Shown piece after piece: positions 1-5,694 of a DNA stretch of 5,895 bases. The first letter of the stretch is position 1. Every line of letters begins with the position of its first letter. Where the stretch lies: contig CAZCGA010000247.1 in NCBI GenBank assembly GCA_964498075.1, forward strand, positions 1 to 5,895. Reading direction: 5' to 3'. This stretch comes from CAZCGA01 sp964498075 (GTDB lineage: Bacteria; Desulfobacterota; Binatia; HRBIN30). Under the pieces are notes generated by a model. The model saw only the letters and a program-made list of their open reading frames with translations, was not told the origin of the DNA and did no database searches. Position numbers and translations under genes: made by a program.

Positions 1-55
1 TCTCCGGCCCACCGCTTCGTCGGCACCCGGGCCGCTGATCGGCAGGTCGTTAGGC
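1..55 (+). other. 3' part of an attC site (preceding cassette), cut by window start
   Basis: The segment ends in GTTAGGC at 49-55, a perfect match to the integron crossover core GTTRRRY. Upstream of it, CTGATCGGC (35-43) closely resembles the right stem arm of the attC at 4656-4719. CGGCCC (5-10) can pair with GGGCCG (29-34), which would form the variable terminal hairpin. The matching left arm and left core would lie before position 1, so the site is incomplete here. Crossover would fall between G49 and T50, which makes T50 the first base of the HNH cassette. Confidence 0.75.
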
Positions 56-59
56 ATCC

Positions 60-989
60 GTGACAAACCTCATGGTTACTCGGCGAGCTGACCTTGTCGC
101 CATACGACAAGATGCGAAGAAGGCCGCGGCGGTACTCGCCGAGATCTATCCCGAAGCGCGTACCAGAGGGCGGGCCCTCAGAATTCTTGCGAACACGATC
201 AATCGCGCTCATCGTGTCGCGCCCGCGTCGTGGGGTGTCAGCCTCTTTCACAGCCGGCTGTGCCTCAACGTGGGGCGAGGTGCGGTCCTACAGTTCTATC
301 CAGGCGAAATCATGTTCATTGTGACGGGCCGACAGCTCAAGTTGGTTCCCGCTTCCGCTCGACGCGCCTTTCGAATGAACCGCAGGTACAAGTTCGTCAA
401 AGACTCGATCGAAGGGCGGCTTCCGGTGGCCCGCCTCAACGCCTACCCCAATTTGCAGGTAGCGCACTTGGATCTCGTCGAGCGCGCAGCTCAAGGTCGC
501 AAGATTTGCTTTTGGAAAGGTGCGCACGCTCCAGCCATCCCCGGTCTTTTGCGCACTTCAGGTCTTGCGGTGCCGGACCCTGATTACGTCACTGCGGGGG
601 AACCTGACAGAATGGCGCCCCCACCGGATCTCGATGAGCTCGACCGGGCTACGGTAGAGGGTCGACGGACACTCCGAACTCATCTCACGATCGAGCGCGA
701 TTCCGGATTGGCGGACCGCAAGAGGCGATATGCACTGGCGACACGGGGCACCCTGTCGTGCGAGGTCTGTGGTTTCGACTTCTGGCACCGGTACGGTTCG
801 ATCGGCGCCGGTTTTGCCGAGGTTCATCACAAGGTACCGCTTCGACTTGCCCTTGGCGGACGAAAGACACGCCTAAAACACCTCGCCGTGGTCTGTTCGA
901 ACTGCCACCGAATGTTGCATCGTGGAAATCCACTGTTCTCCGTAGCTGAATTGCGAGCGAGACTCTCCACCTTGGGGCGTGATGCCTAA
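60..989 (+). CDS. HNH endonuclease, cassette-borne (McrA-like C-terminal domain)
   Basis: This 309-residue protein has a C-terminal HNH nuclease domain, a metal-dependent DNA-cleaving fold. The visible signature is CEVC (234-237), HHKVP (256-260) and CSNCHRMLH (279-287). The two CxxC pairs probably bind structural zinc, and the His residues with N281 form the catalytic ββα-metal site. Residues 1-180 match no domain I recognise and could supply DNA binding or specificity. A Pro/Asp-rich linker (about 173-195) separates the halves. The GTG start at 60 lies five bases after the crossover core, whose AGG (52-54) is the only purine-rich leader. ATG at 72, in frame, is an equally possible start. 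The TAA stop (987-989) is inside the attC left core. The gene is alone in its cassette with no methylase partner, so it is not an ordinary restriction-modification pair. A role in phage or plasmid defence is inference. The domain call is firm; the target is unknown. Confidence 0.88.
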   Translation: MTNLMVTRRADLVAIRQDAKKAAAVLAEIYPEARTRGRALRILANTINRAHRVAPASWGVSLFHSRLCLNVGRGAVLQFYPGEIMFIVTGRQLKLVPASARRAFRMNRRYKFVKDSIEGRLPVARLNAYPNLQVAHLDLVERAAQGRKICFWKGAHAPAIPGLLRTSGLAVPDPDYVTAGEPDRMAPPPDLDELDRATVEGRRTLRTHLTIERDSGLADRKRRYALATRGTLSCEVCGFDFWHRYGSIGAGFAEVHHKVPLRLALGGRKTRLKHLAVVCSNCHRMLHRGNPLFSVAELRARLSTLGRDA

Positions 990-1042
990 CAAGGCGATCG
1001 AGACCGACGCGAAAAGCACGCGCGGCTCATCGCCGCGACGTT
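984..1042 (+). other. attC site of the HNH cassette, left part, interrupted by an IS
   Basis: The left core GCCTAAC (984-990) fits RYYYAAC. After a 2-nt spacer, 993-1002 pairs with 1026-1034 as nine base pairs, leaving C999 unpaired after the sixth pair. This is the extrahelical base that integrases use to recognise the folded bottom strand. CGCG at 1008-1011 and 1019-1022 closes an inner stem. A 5-nt spacer leads to GTT at 1040-1042, where the IS begins. Removing the IS and one GTT copy restores GTTAGGT and a 63-bp attC. The HNH stop codon lies in the left core. Confidence 0.88.
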
Positions 1043-1061
1043 GAGGCTGTAGAAAAACCCG
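1043..1061 (+). repeat. Left terminal inverted repeat of the IS
   Basis: GAGGCTGTAGAAAAACCCG is the exact reverse complement of 2855-2873 over all 19 bases. Identity stops on both sides, which fixes the repeat length. This is the expected transposase binding and cleavage end. Confidence 0.95.
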
Positions 1062-1134
1062 CCAAGTCCTGTAGAATCAGCATTGCCGAGCATCGTTTCG
1101 ATGCGCACACGGCTGAGGGGATGGGGAGGGGCGG

Positions 1135-2700
1135 ATGGCGCGGTACAAGGCGTACAACCTGAAGCAGGACAAGATGATCCCGCTGAGCTACGCGGATCAG
1201 ATCGTGCCCGGTTCGTTCGAGCACGCGCTCAACGAGATCGTCGAGGAGCACTTGGATCTGACGGTGTTCGAGGCGCGGTACCGCAATGATCAGACGGGCC
1301 GCTTGGCGTACGACCCGAAGGTGCTGCTGAAGATCGTGCTCTACGGGTACTACAAGGGCATGGTGTCGAGCCGCCGGCTGGAGGAAGCGTGTCGGCGCAA
1401 CGTGGTGTTCATGGCGCTGTCGGCGGACACGCGGCCGCACTTCACCACCATCGCGGCGTTCGTCAGCGAGCTGGAGCAGGAGATTGTCGCGCTGTTCCGC
1501 GACGTGCTGCTGTACTGCGAGGAGCTGGGGCTGATCGGCAAGGAGCACTTCGCGGTCGACGGGTGCAAGCTGCCCTCCAATGCCTCCAAGCAGTGGAGCG
1601 GGACGCACGAGGAGCTGCGCGAGCGGCAGCAGAAGATGGAGCAGACGGCGGGTGAGATCGTGCGCCGCCATCGCGCGCGCGACGAACAGGAGCAGCACGG
1701 TCCGGTGGCGCAGCAGGACGAGAAGAAGCTGGCGACCTACCGGGTGAAGATCCAGAAGATCAAGACGTTTCTCGTGAGCGCGAAGAAGAACATCGGGCCG
1801 AGTGGCAACGAGCGCAAGAGCAACATCACCGACCCGGACAGTGCGAAGATGGCGACCACGCACGGGGTGATCCAGGGCTACAACGGGGTGGCGGTGGTCG
1901 ATGACCGCCACCAGATCGTGGTGCATGCCGAGGCCCTCGGCGAGGGGCAAGAGAATCATCTGCTGGAACCGATGGTGACGGCGACGCGGGAACACTTCAA
2001 GGCCATCGGGGGCACGCCGGACGTGTTTGCCACGGCCACGCTCACCGCCGACAGTGGCTACCACAGCCAGCACAGCATGGAGTACATCGCGGGCAGCGAC
2101 GTGGATGCGTACGTGGCCGATCGCGAGATGCGACGGCGGGACCCAGCCTTTGCGCATGCGGGTCGGTACAAGGAACGCCACCGCAAAGAGCAGCGTCGGC
2201 GCAGCGGCAGTACCGAGCGCCAGTGGTTCACGCCCGCGGACTTCGTCTACGACGAGAGCCAGCAGACCTGCCGCTGTCCGGCGGGGCACCAGCTGTACCG
2301 CAGCGGCGTGGACCTCATCACGGGTGGGTATCGGGGCGCACACTTCAAGGCGCCCAAGAGCGCGTGCGGACCGTGCGAGTTGCGCCGCCGGTGTCTGCGA
2401 TACCCGGAGCGAACGGCCCAACGGCAGGTGATGTTTTTCAAAGGGCGTGTGCCGGGGACGGCCCGGGTGCCGACGGCGCCACCACCGGCGATCGAGGCAA
2501 TGAAGCGCAAGATCGACAGTCCGGTGGGACGCTTGATCTACGGTAGACGCATCGCCACGGTGGAGCCGGTGTTTGCGAACATCCAGAACAAGGGAATGCG
2601 CCGCTTCACGTTGCGTGGTAAGGGCAAGGTGAGCATGCAGTGGAAACTGTTCACGCTGGTGCACAACGTCGAGAAGATCGCCACCTACGCCACCGGATGA
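1135..2700 (+). CDS. IS1182-family DDE transposase
   Basis: This 521-residue protein catalyses cut and strand transfer of the surrounding element. Residues about 15-110 form the N-terminal DUF772/InsH-like DNA-binding region, including DPKVLLKIVLYGYYKG (60-75). The RNase H-like catalytic core supplies D142 (in AVDGCK), D306 (in TADSGYHS) and E477 (in ATVEPVFANI) as the likely DDE triad. TDPDSAKM (232-239) is a conserved IS1182-type motif. A charged, helical insertion (about 155-220) and a cysteine cluster (C379, C381, C411, C414, C420), probably a zinc ribbon, interrupt the core, as in full-length relatives. The ATG at 1135 follows a purine-rich GGGGAGGG (1123-1130), a good Shine-Dalgarno. 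The frame is uninterrupted and the length is normal, so the enzyme is likely functional. Starts 92 bp inside the left repeat and ends 154 bp before the right one. Confidence 0.94.
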   Translation: MARYKAYNLKQDKMIPLSYADQIVPGSFEHALNEIVEEHLDLTVFEARYRNDQTGRLAYDPKVLLKIVLYGYYKGMVSSRRLEEACRRNVVFMALSADTRPHFTTIAAFVSELEQEIVALFRDVLLYCEELGLIGKEHFAVDGCKLPSNASKQWSGTHEELRERQQKMEQTAGEIVRRHRARDEQEQHGPVAQQDEKKLATYRVKIQKIKTFLVSAKKNIGPSGNERKSNITDPDSAKMATTHGVIQGYNGVAVVDDRHQIVVHAEALGEGQENHLLEPMVTATREHFKAIGGTPDVFATATLTADSGYHSQHSMEYIAGSDVDAYVADREMRRRDPAFAHAGRYKERHRKEQRRRSGSTERQWFTPADFVYDESQQTCRCPAGHQLYRSGVDLITGGYRGAHFKAPKSACGPCELRRRCLRYPERTAQRQVMFFKGRVPGTARVPTAPPPAIEAMKRKIDSPVGRLIYGRRIATVEPVFANIQNKGMRRFTLRGKGKVSMQWKLFTLVHNVEKIATYATG

Positions 2701-2825
2701 GGAAGGGCGAAGCGATTGACGAGCTGCTCGAGGCAAACAGGGCGACACGCAGCCAGAGACGATGCAACTTGGGAGCATAGACCGACCCGAACACTCCGCA
2801 TGATGCACCCAGCTCGACATCGGGG

Positions 2826-2841
2826 CCTCCCGAGGGGGAGG
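2826..2841 (+). other. Small GC-rich hairpin near the IS right end
   Basis: CCTCCC (2826-2831) and GGGAGG (2836-2841) form a perfect 6-bp stem with a 4-nt loop, 13 bp before the right inverted repeat. No T-run follows directly; the nearest T-tract lies inside the inverted repeat at 2859-2863. It could weaken read-through from the transposase gene into the next cassette or be part of the IS end, but it does not meet the standard for an intrinsic terminator. The remaining sequence from 2701 to 2825 shows nothing else I can identify. Confidence 0.3.
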
Positions 2842-2854
2842 TGCTGTCGCCACA

Positions 2855-2873
2855 CGGGTTTTTCTACAGCCTC
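2855..2873 (-). repeat. Right terminal inverted repeat of the IS
   Basis: CGGGTTTTTCTACAGCCTC is an exact 19/19 inverted match to the left end at 1043-1061. The next base outward (G2874) opens the second GTT copy of the attC core. Confidence 0.95.
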
Positions 2874-2880
2874 GTTAGGT
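2874..2880 (+). other. Displaced right core of the interrupted attC
   Basis: GTTAGGT fits GTTRRRY and is the other half of the attC that begins at 984, now separated from its stem by the IS. GTT (2874-2876) repeats 1040-1042. In the uninterrupted array the GNAT cassette would begin at T2875. With no hairpin next to it, this core alone is unlikely to be an efficient integrase substrate. Confidence 0.82.
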
Positions 2881-2896
2881 GGGCAGATTCGACGAA

Positions 2897-2902
2897 AAGG
2901 AG
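2897..2902 (+). promoter_or_regulatory. Ribosome binding site that fixes the GNAT start
   Basis: AAGGAG, within a longer AAAAGGAGA run (2895-2903), is a near-perfect Shine-Dalgarno 8 nt before ATG 2911. It decides for this start over the in-frame upstream TTG at 2716, which lies inside the IS. The ribosome site belongs to the cassette leader, so translation travels with the cassette. Confidence 0.85.
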
Positions 2903-2910
2903 ACAGGGTC

Positions 2911-3768
2911 ATGACAGTGACAATGCGACGCGGCACCATTGAAGATGCCAAGGAGTGCGGAAGAATCGACTACGAGGCGTTCAGATCAATCGCCGAGCAA
3001 CACAGCTTCCCACCCGACTTCCCCTCGGTGGAGGTCGCCACGGAGGTCGTGACGATGCTGCTCTCGCACCCGGGCTTCTATTCGGTCGTGGCCGAGCTCG
3101 ATGGGAAGATCGTGGGCAGCAACTTCCTCGACGAACGCTCGACCATCGCTGGGATCGGGCCGGTATCGGTCGATCCGGCCGTCATGAATCGCACGATCGG
3201 GCGTCAGCTCATGCAGGCGGTGATGGATCGGGCGGTGCAGCGGAGCTTTCCGGGGATGCGTCTCGTCCAGATCGCCTGGCACTTCCGCTCGCTGGCTCTC
3301 TACACCAAGCTAGCCTTCGAGACCCGCGAGACGCTCTCTTTGATGCAGGGGAAACCTCTCGCCCTCAAAATCCCCGGCTACGAGGTCCGGCCTGCACGAG
3401 AAGCGGATCTGCCCGCGTGCAATCAGCTCTGCGTCCGCGTCCATGGTCACGATCGCGGGGGTGAGCTCCTCGATGCCATCCGGCAGGGTACGGCCAACGT
3501 CGTCGAACGCCTGGGCAGGGTCACCGGTTACTCCACCGGCGTGGGCTTTTTCAACCACGCAATCGGCGAGACGAACGACGATCTCAAGGCTTTGATTGCT
3601 GTAGCACCGACGTTCCCCGGCCCGGGCTTCTTTGTGCCATCGCGCAACGGCGAGCTCTTCCGTTGGTGCCTCGATCATGATCTGCGGGTCGTTAACCAAG
3701 GGACCCTCATGACCATCGGCCTCTATAACGAGCCTGCAGGCGCGTACCTGCCCGCCATCCTTTACTGA
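2911..3768 (+). CDS. GNAT-family N-acetyltransferase, two-part
   Basis: This 285-residue protein probably transfers an acetyl group from acetyl-CoA to an unidentified substrate in the cytoplasm. The N-terminal GNAT domain (about 4-150) shows the β4 strand and pyrophosphate-binding loop as GPVSVDP (83-89) then RTIGRQLM (94-101). The latter is a variant of the Q/RxxGxG/A motif, with Q99 in the last Gly/Ala position. SLALYTKLAF (127-136) is the typical helix-plus-LYxKxGF element. After EVRPAREADL (158-167) a second, degenerate GNAT-like half runs to the C-terminus, with conserved-looking HGHDR (178-182), TNDDLKALIA (221-230) and TIGLYNEPAGAYLP (268-281). That makes it about twice the length of a simple single-domain GNAT and unlike aminoglycoside acetyltransferases. 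It is the only gene of its cassette, just downstream of the IS, with its own strong ribosome site. The fold is well supported; the substrate is unknown. Confidence 0.9.
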   Translation: MTVTMRRGTIEDAKECGRIDYEAFRSIAEQHSFPPDFPSVEVATEVVTMLLSHPGFYSVVAELDGKIVGSNFLDERSTIAGIGPVSVDPAVMNRTIGRQLMQAVMDRAVQRSFPGMRLVQIAWHFRSLALYTKLAFETRETLSLMQGKPLALKIPGYEVRPAREADLPACNQLCVRVHGHDRGGELLDAIRQGTANVVERLGRVTGYSTGVGFFNHAIGETNDDLKALIAVAPTFPGPGFFVPSRNGELFRWCLDHDLRVVNQGTLMTIGLYNEPAGAYLPAILY

Positions 3769-3792
3769 TGAAGTCTCCTGGCCACGCATGCC

Positions 3793-3853
3793 ACCTAACC
3801 AGCGGCTGGAGCGGACCGGCAGGAGTCGGCCGCTCAGCCGCACGCCGTTGGGC
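3793..3853 (+). other. attC site of the GNAT cassette
   Basis: The left core ACCTAAC (3793-3799) and right core GTTGGGC (3847-3853) both fit the integron consensus. After a 2-nt spacer, 3802-3814 pairs with 3830-3841 as twelve perfect base pairs with one extra G (3808 or 3809). This is the canonical extrahelical G after six pairs. A 5-nt spacer precedes the right core. At 61 bp it is a short attC with a small terminal loop. Crossover falls between G3847 and T3848. Confidence 0.93.
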
Positions 3854-3875
3854 GGACCGGGATTAACACACGCAT

Positions 3876-4634
3876 ATGCCTGAGGCTCTTTACGACGAAA
3901 TTGGAAGGACGTACACATCAACGCGGCGTTCCGATCCCCGGATTGCCGCGGCGATCACGCGTGCACTCGGCGACGCTAGGACGGTCGTCAACGTCGGAGC
4001 CGGCGCTGGTGCGTACGAGCCCACGGACCTCTCGATTTTCTCGGTCGAGCCCTCGTGGCACATGATCCGGCAGAGAGCGGCTGGAACTTCCCAAGTAGTC
4101 CAGGCATCGGCCGAAGCGCTGCCCTTCCGCGACGGTACGTTTGACGCGGCGCTTGCGCTGCTCACACTGCATCACTGGACAGATTGGCGCCGAGGCGTTG
4201 ACGAGATGAGAAGGGTTGCGAATCGCCTCGTCGCCTTCACCTTCGAGCCTGGCGAGGTCGGCAACTTTTGGCTCACCGACGCTTACTTCCCGGAGATCGT
4301 CGAGCTTGATCGCGGACGCTGTCCATCGGTCACGGACCTCGTGCGCCACCTTGGGAATTGTAGAGTGGAGCGCATAGCTATACCGCACGACTGCGTCGAT
4401 GGATTTCTAGCCGCGTATTGGCGTCGACCCGAGGCGTATCTCGATCAAAGGGTACGAGCGGGGATCTCTGGCTTTGCGCTTCTCGACCAAGACGTGGTCA
4501 CACGCGGCGTCGCGCGCCTCAAAGCCGATCTTGAATCAGGAGCGTGGGAGCGACGGTTCGGTCACATCCGCCAGTTCGCCGCCCTCGATGTGTGCTACCG
4601 ACTCTTGGTTACGGACCGGACCCAGCAGCCATGA
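3876..4634 (+). CDS. Class I SAM-dependent methyltransferase (Methyltransf_11/UbiE-like)
   Basis: This 252-residue soluble protein is predicted to transfer a methyl group from S-adenosylmethionine to an unknown, probably small, acceptor. The N-terminus LYDEIGRTYTSTRRSDPRI (5-23) is typical of this subgroup. Motif I, VVNVGAGAGAY (37-47), is the SAM-binding Gly-rich loop. E58 in VEPS sits where the acidic residue binding the SAM ribose is expected. ASAEALPFRDGTFDAAL (77-93) with LTLHHWTDW (96-104) covers motifs II-III. The C-terminal part (about 130-252) is variable and probably forms the substrate cap. The domain is complete at normal length. ATG 3876 lies 22 nt after the attC core with no clear Shine-Dalgarno, so translation may be weak. 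It is the sole gene of its cassette and has no obvious partner nearby. Confidence 0.9.
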   Translation: MPEALYDEIGRTYTSTRRSDPRIAAAITRALGDARTVVNVGAGAGAYEPTDLSIFSVEPSWHMIRQRAAGTSQVVQASAEALPFRDGTFDAALALLTLHHWTDWRRGVDEMRRVANRLVAFTFEPGEVGNFWLTDAYFPEIVELDRGRCPSVTDLVRHLGNCRVERIAIPHDCVDGFLAAYWRRPEAYLDQRVRAGISGFALLDQDVVTRGVARLKADLESGAWERRFGHIRQFAALDVCYRLLVTDRTQQP

Positions 4635-4655
4635 TCTGGCAGCACAAAGCGAGCC

Positions 4656-4719
4656 GCCCAACAAGCCGCTGCAGCCGGCCGCTGAAGAACGCGGCGGCTG
4701 AGCGGCAAAGTCGTTATGC
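4656..4719 (+). other. attC site of the methyltransferase cassette
   Basis: The left core is GCCCAAC (4656-4662). Bases 4665-4677 pair with 4695-4706 as twelve perfect base pairs leaving G4671 unpaired after the sixth pair, the standard extrahelical G. A 6-nt spacer leads to the right core GTTATGC (4713-4719), which departs from GTTRRRY at one position (T4717). The site is 64 bp. The altered core creates an ATG at 4716 that opens an in-frame upstream extension of the next gene. Crossover is expected between G4713 and T4714. Confidence 0.9.
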
Positions 4720-4733
4720 CGCGAACGCGACGC

Positions 4734-4739
4734 AGAAGG
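4734..4739 (+). promoter_or_regulatory. Ribosome binding site that fixes the TPR-protein start
   Basis: AGAAGG lies 6 nt before ATG 4746, an ideal spacing. The earlier in-frame ATG at 4716 has no comparable leader and would add ten mostly basic residues encoded by the cassette edge, so 4746 is preferred. Confidence 0.75.
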
Positions 4740-4745
4740 TACTAC

Positions 4746-5558
4746 ATGCCCCACAACGTCACTGAGCAGGCAATCGTCTTCATGAAAGCCCAGCGTTTTG
4801 GCGAGGCTCTACCCCTGCTACGCCGCGCGATCAACGAGGATCCATTGCGGTCGAACGCTTGGTACATGGCTGGCCAATGCTGCCGCTTCCTAAACGATAT
4901 TGACGCGGCGATTGCGTACCTTTCGCGTGCGACAGAGTTGAAGTCGGATGAGCCAGCATTCTTGTTGGCACTTGGCATTGCGCTCCAGCTACGCGAGCGG
5001 TGGGATGATGCGATCAACGCCTTCCGCCAGGCCATTGAACTCGATCCTGACTACGATCTCGCATACAACAGCTTGGCGCTCACACAGAAAAAGCGAGGTG
5101 AACTGACCAAGGCGCTTGACTGCTACGACGCGGGTACCGAGGCTCTCGCCCGTCGAATCGTGAAGTCCATGCGAAATGATCGCTCCAGCCCGATTCTGAA
5201 ACATCGTGAGACGGTAGGAAATCTCTGGGTTAAGTACGCGGGCTATGGCGCTCTGCATCTAGGCACTATTGCGGACGGTATCGACAGTATCGGTTGGCCA
5301 ACTGGAGAGCAGGCCGAGGAGGAGGAGCGAACCGAATCGCGCGCTGGACTCTATTGGCTGGACGTGCCCGATGACGAGAACAATACCATACGTGTATTTC
5401 TGCCAAATTTCTACAACACCTTCCGAGAAGTACTCAGGCGAGATTTCACATACTCCGACTTGATCGGGAATCGAGGTACTGTTCTTGAGCTACTTGGGCG
5501 TCACGAGGAAGCCCGCCAACACTTCGAGGAGGCGACTGAGTTTCTGCCACACGAGTGA
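4746..5558 (+). CDS. Tetratricopeptide-repeat (TPR) protein, function unknown
   Basis: This 270-residue cytoplasmic protein has no signal peptide or membrane segment. Three to four consecutive TPR helix-turn-helix units fill the N-terminal half: about 4-35, 37-68, 70-102 and 104-136. Their TPR-type residues include AWYMAGQCC, AIAYLSRATEL, AFLLALGIAL, AIELDPDYDLAYNSLA and ALDCYDAG. A further single unit, GNRGTVLELLGRHEEARQHF (241-260), closes the protein. Between them, about 140-235 is not TPR-like; it is aromatic-rich (WVKYAGYGALHLG at 161-173, FLPNFYNTFREVLRRDFTY at 218-236) with an acidic patch (190-197). TPRs mediate protein binding, so this is probably an adaptor or sensor, but the partner and process are unknown. 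Base composition looks less GC-rich than the IS and GNAT region, suggesting a separate origin. It is the only gene of its cassette. The fold is firm; the function is not assignable. Confidence 0.85.
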   Translation: MPHNVTEQAIVFMKAQRFGEALPLLRRAINEDPLRSNAWYMAGQCCRFLNDIDAAIAYLSRATELKSDEPAFLLALGIALQLRERWDDAINAFRQAIELDPDYDLAYNSLALTQKKRGELTKALDCYDAGTEALARRIVKSMRNDRSSPILKHRETVGNLWVKYAGYGALHLGTIADGIDSIGWPTGEQAEEEERTESRAGLYWLDVPDDENNTIRVFLPNFYNTFREVLRRDFTYSDLIGNRGTVLELLGRHEEARQHFEEATEFLPHE

Positions 5559-5561
5559 TTG

Positions 5562-5617
5562 GCCGAACAAGAGCATCCACGCGACGGGCGGGAAGACGCG
5601 CGCCCGTGAGGTTTGGC
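5562..5617 (+). other. Degenerate attC-like site of the TPR cassette
   Basis: GCCGAAC (5562-5568) and GTTTGGC (5611-5617) can pair across all seven positions with one G:T wobble, but each departs from the core consensus at one base. ACGGGCG (5584-5590) and CGCCCGT (5601-5607) form a perfect inner stem. The outer arms are unequal: about 15 nt on the left, 3 nt on the right. The regular attC geometry is therefore lost. An alternative right core is GTTCCGC (5618-5624). It sits four bases after the TPR stop, where an attC is expected. It is probably a decayed or hybrid site. The sequence from 5618 to 5694 shows no other identifiable element. Confidence 0.5.
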
Positions 5618-5694
5618 GTTCCGCAGGTCCCTCGCTGATGCTCCGGTTTCCATGGTACTTGCTCGGACGCGCAAGAGGGCGTAGTTGAGGGCCC

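Larger units (their letters stand above)
1043..2873 (+). mobile_element. Complete IS1182-like insertion sequence inside an attC
   Basis: This 1831-bp element is bounded by perfect 19-bp terminal inverted repeats (1043-1061 and 2855-2873) and carries one intact transposase gene occupying most of its length. The size and transposase architecture fit the IS1182 family. The flanks share GTT (1040-1042 and 2874-2876), consistent with a 3-bp target duplication. If the last base of the right repeat is counted as target, CGTT is shared and a 4-bp duplication is possible. The element entered the GTT of the attC right core and points the same way as the cassettes. Intact ends and an intact reading frame suggest recent, possibly still active, insertion. 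I recognise the family but cannot name the element. Confidence 0.9.

Noticed and set aside
1072..1077. TAGAAT as a -10 box for the transposase gene
   Set aside because: It resembles a -10, but no credible -35 sits 16-18 bp upstream. TTGAGG at the attC-IS junction (1041-1046) is 25 bp away, too far.
2826..2841. Intrinsic terminator after the transposase
   Set aside because: The stem is good but no T-run follows directly, so it is listed only as a hairpin.
1027..2853. A 608-codon open frame on the minus strand across the IS
   Set aside because: It mirrors the transposase gene and even covers the IS leader. Its translation is low-complexity, rich in H, R, L and V, as expected from the antisense of a GC-rich gene. 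It has no recognisable domain.
2716..2910. N-terminal extension of the GNAT gene from TTG 2716
   Set aside because: It would start inside the IS and cross its right inverted repeat, the product is not GNAT-like, and ATG 2911 has a strong Shine-Dalgarno.
3310..3921. A 203-codon minus-strand frame across the GNAT gene end and attC
   Set aside because: It is antisense to a clear GNAT gene and crosses an attC. The product shows no family resemblance, so it is a coding shadow.
984..4719. attC hairpins as rho-independent terminators or CRISPR-like repeats
   Set aside because: They lack T-runs, differ in sequence, are separated by whole genes and carry the RYYYAAC/GTTRRRY cores of attC.
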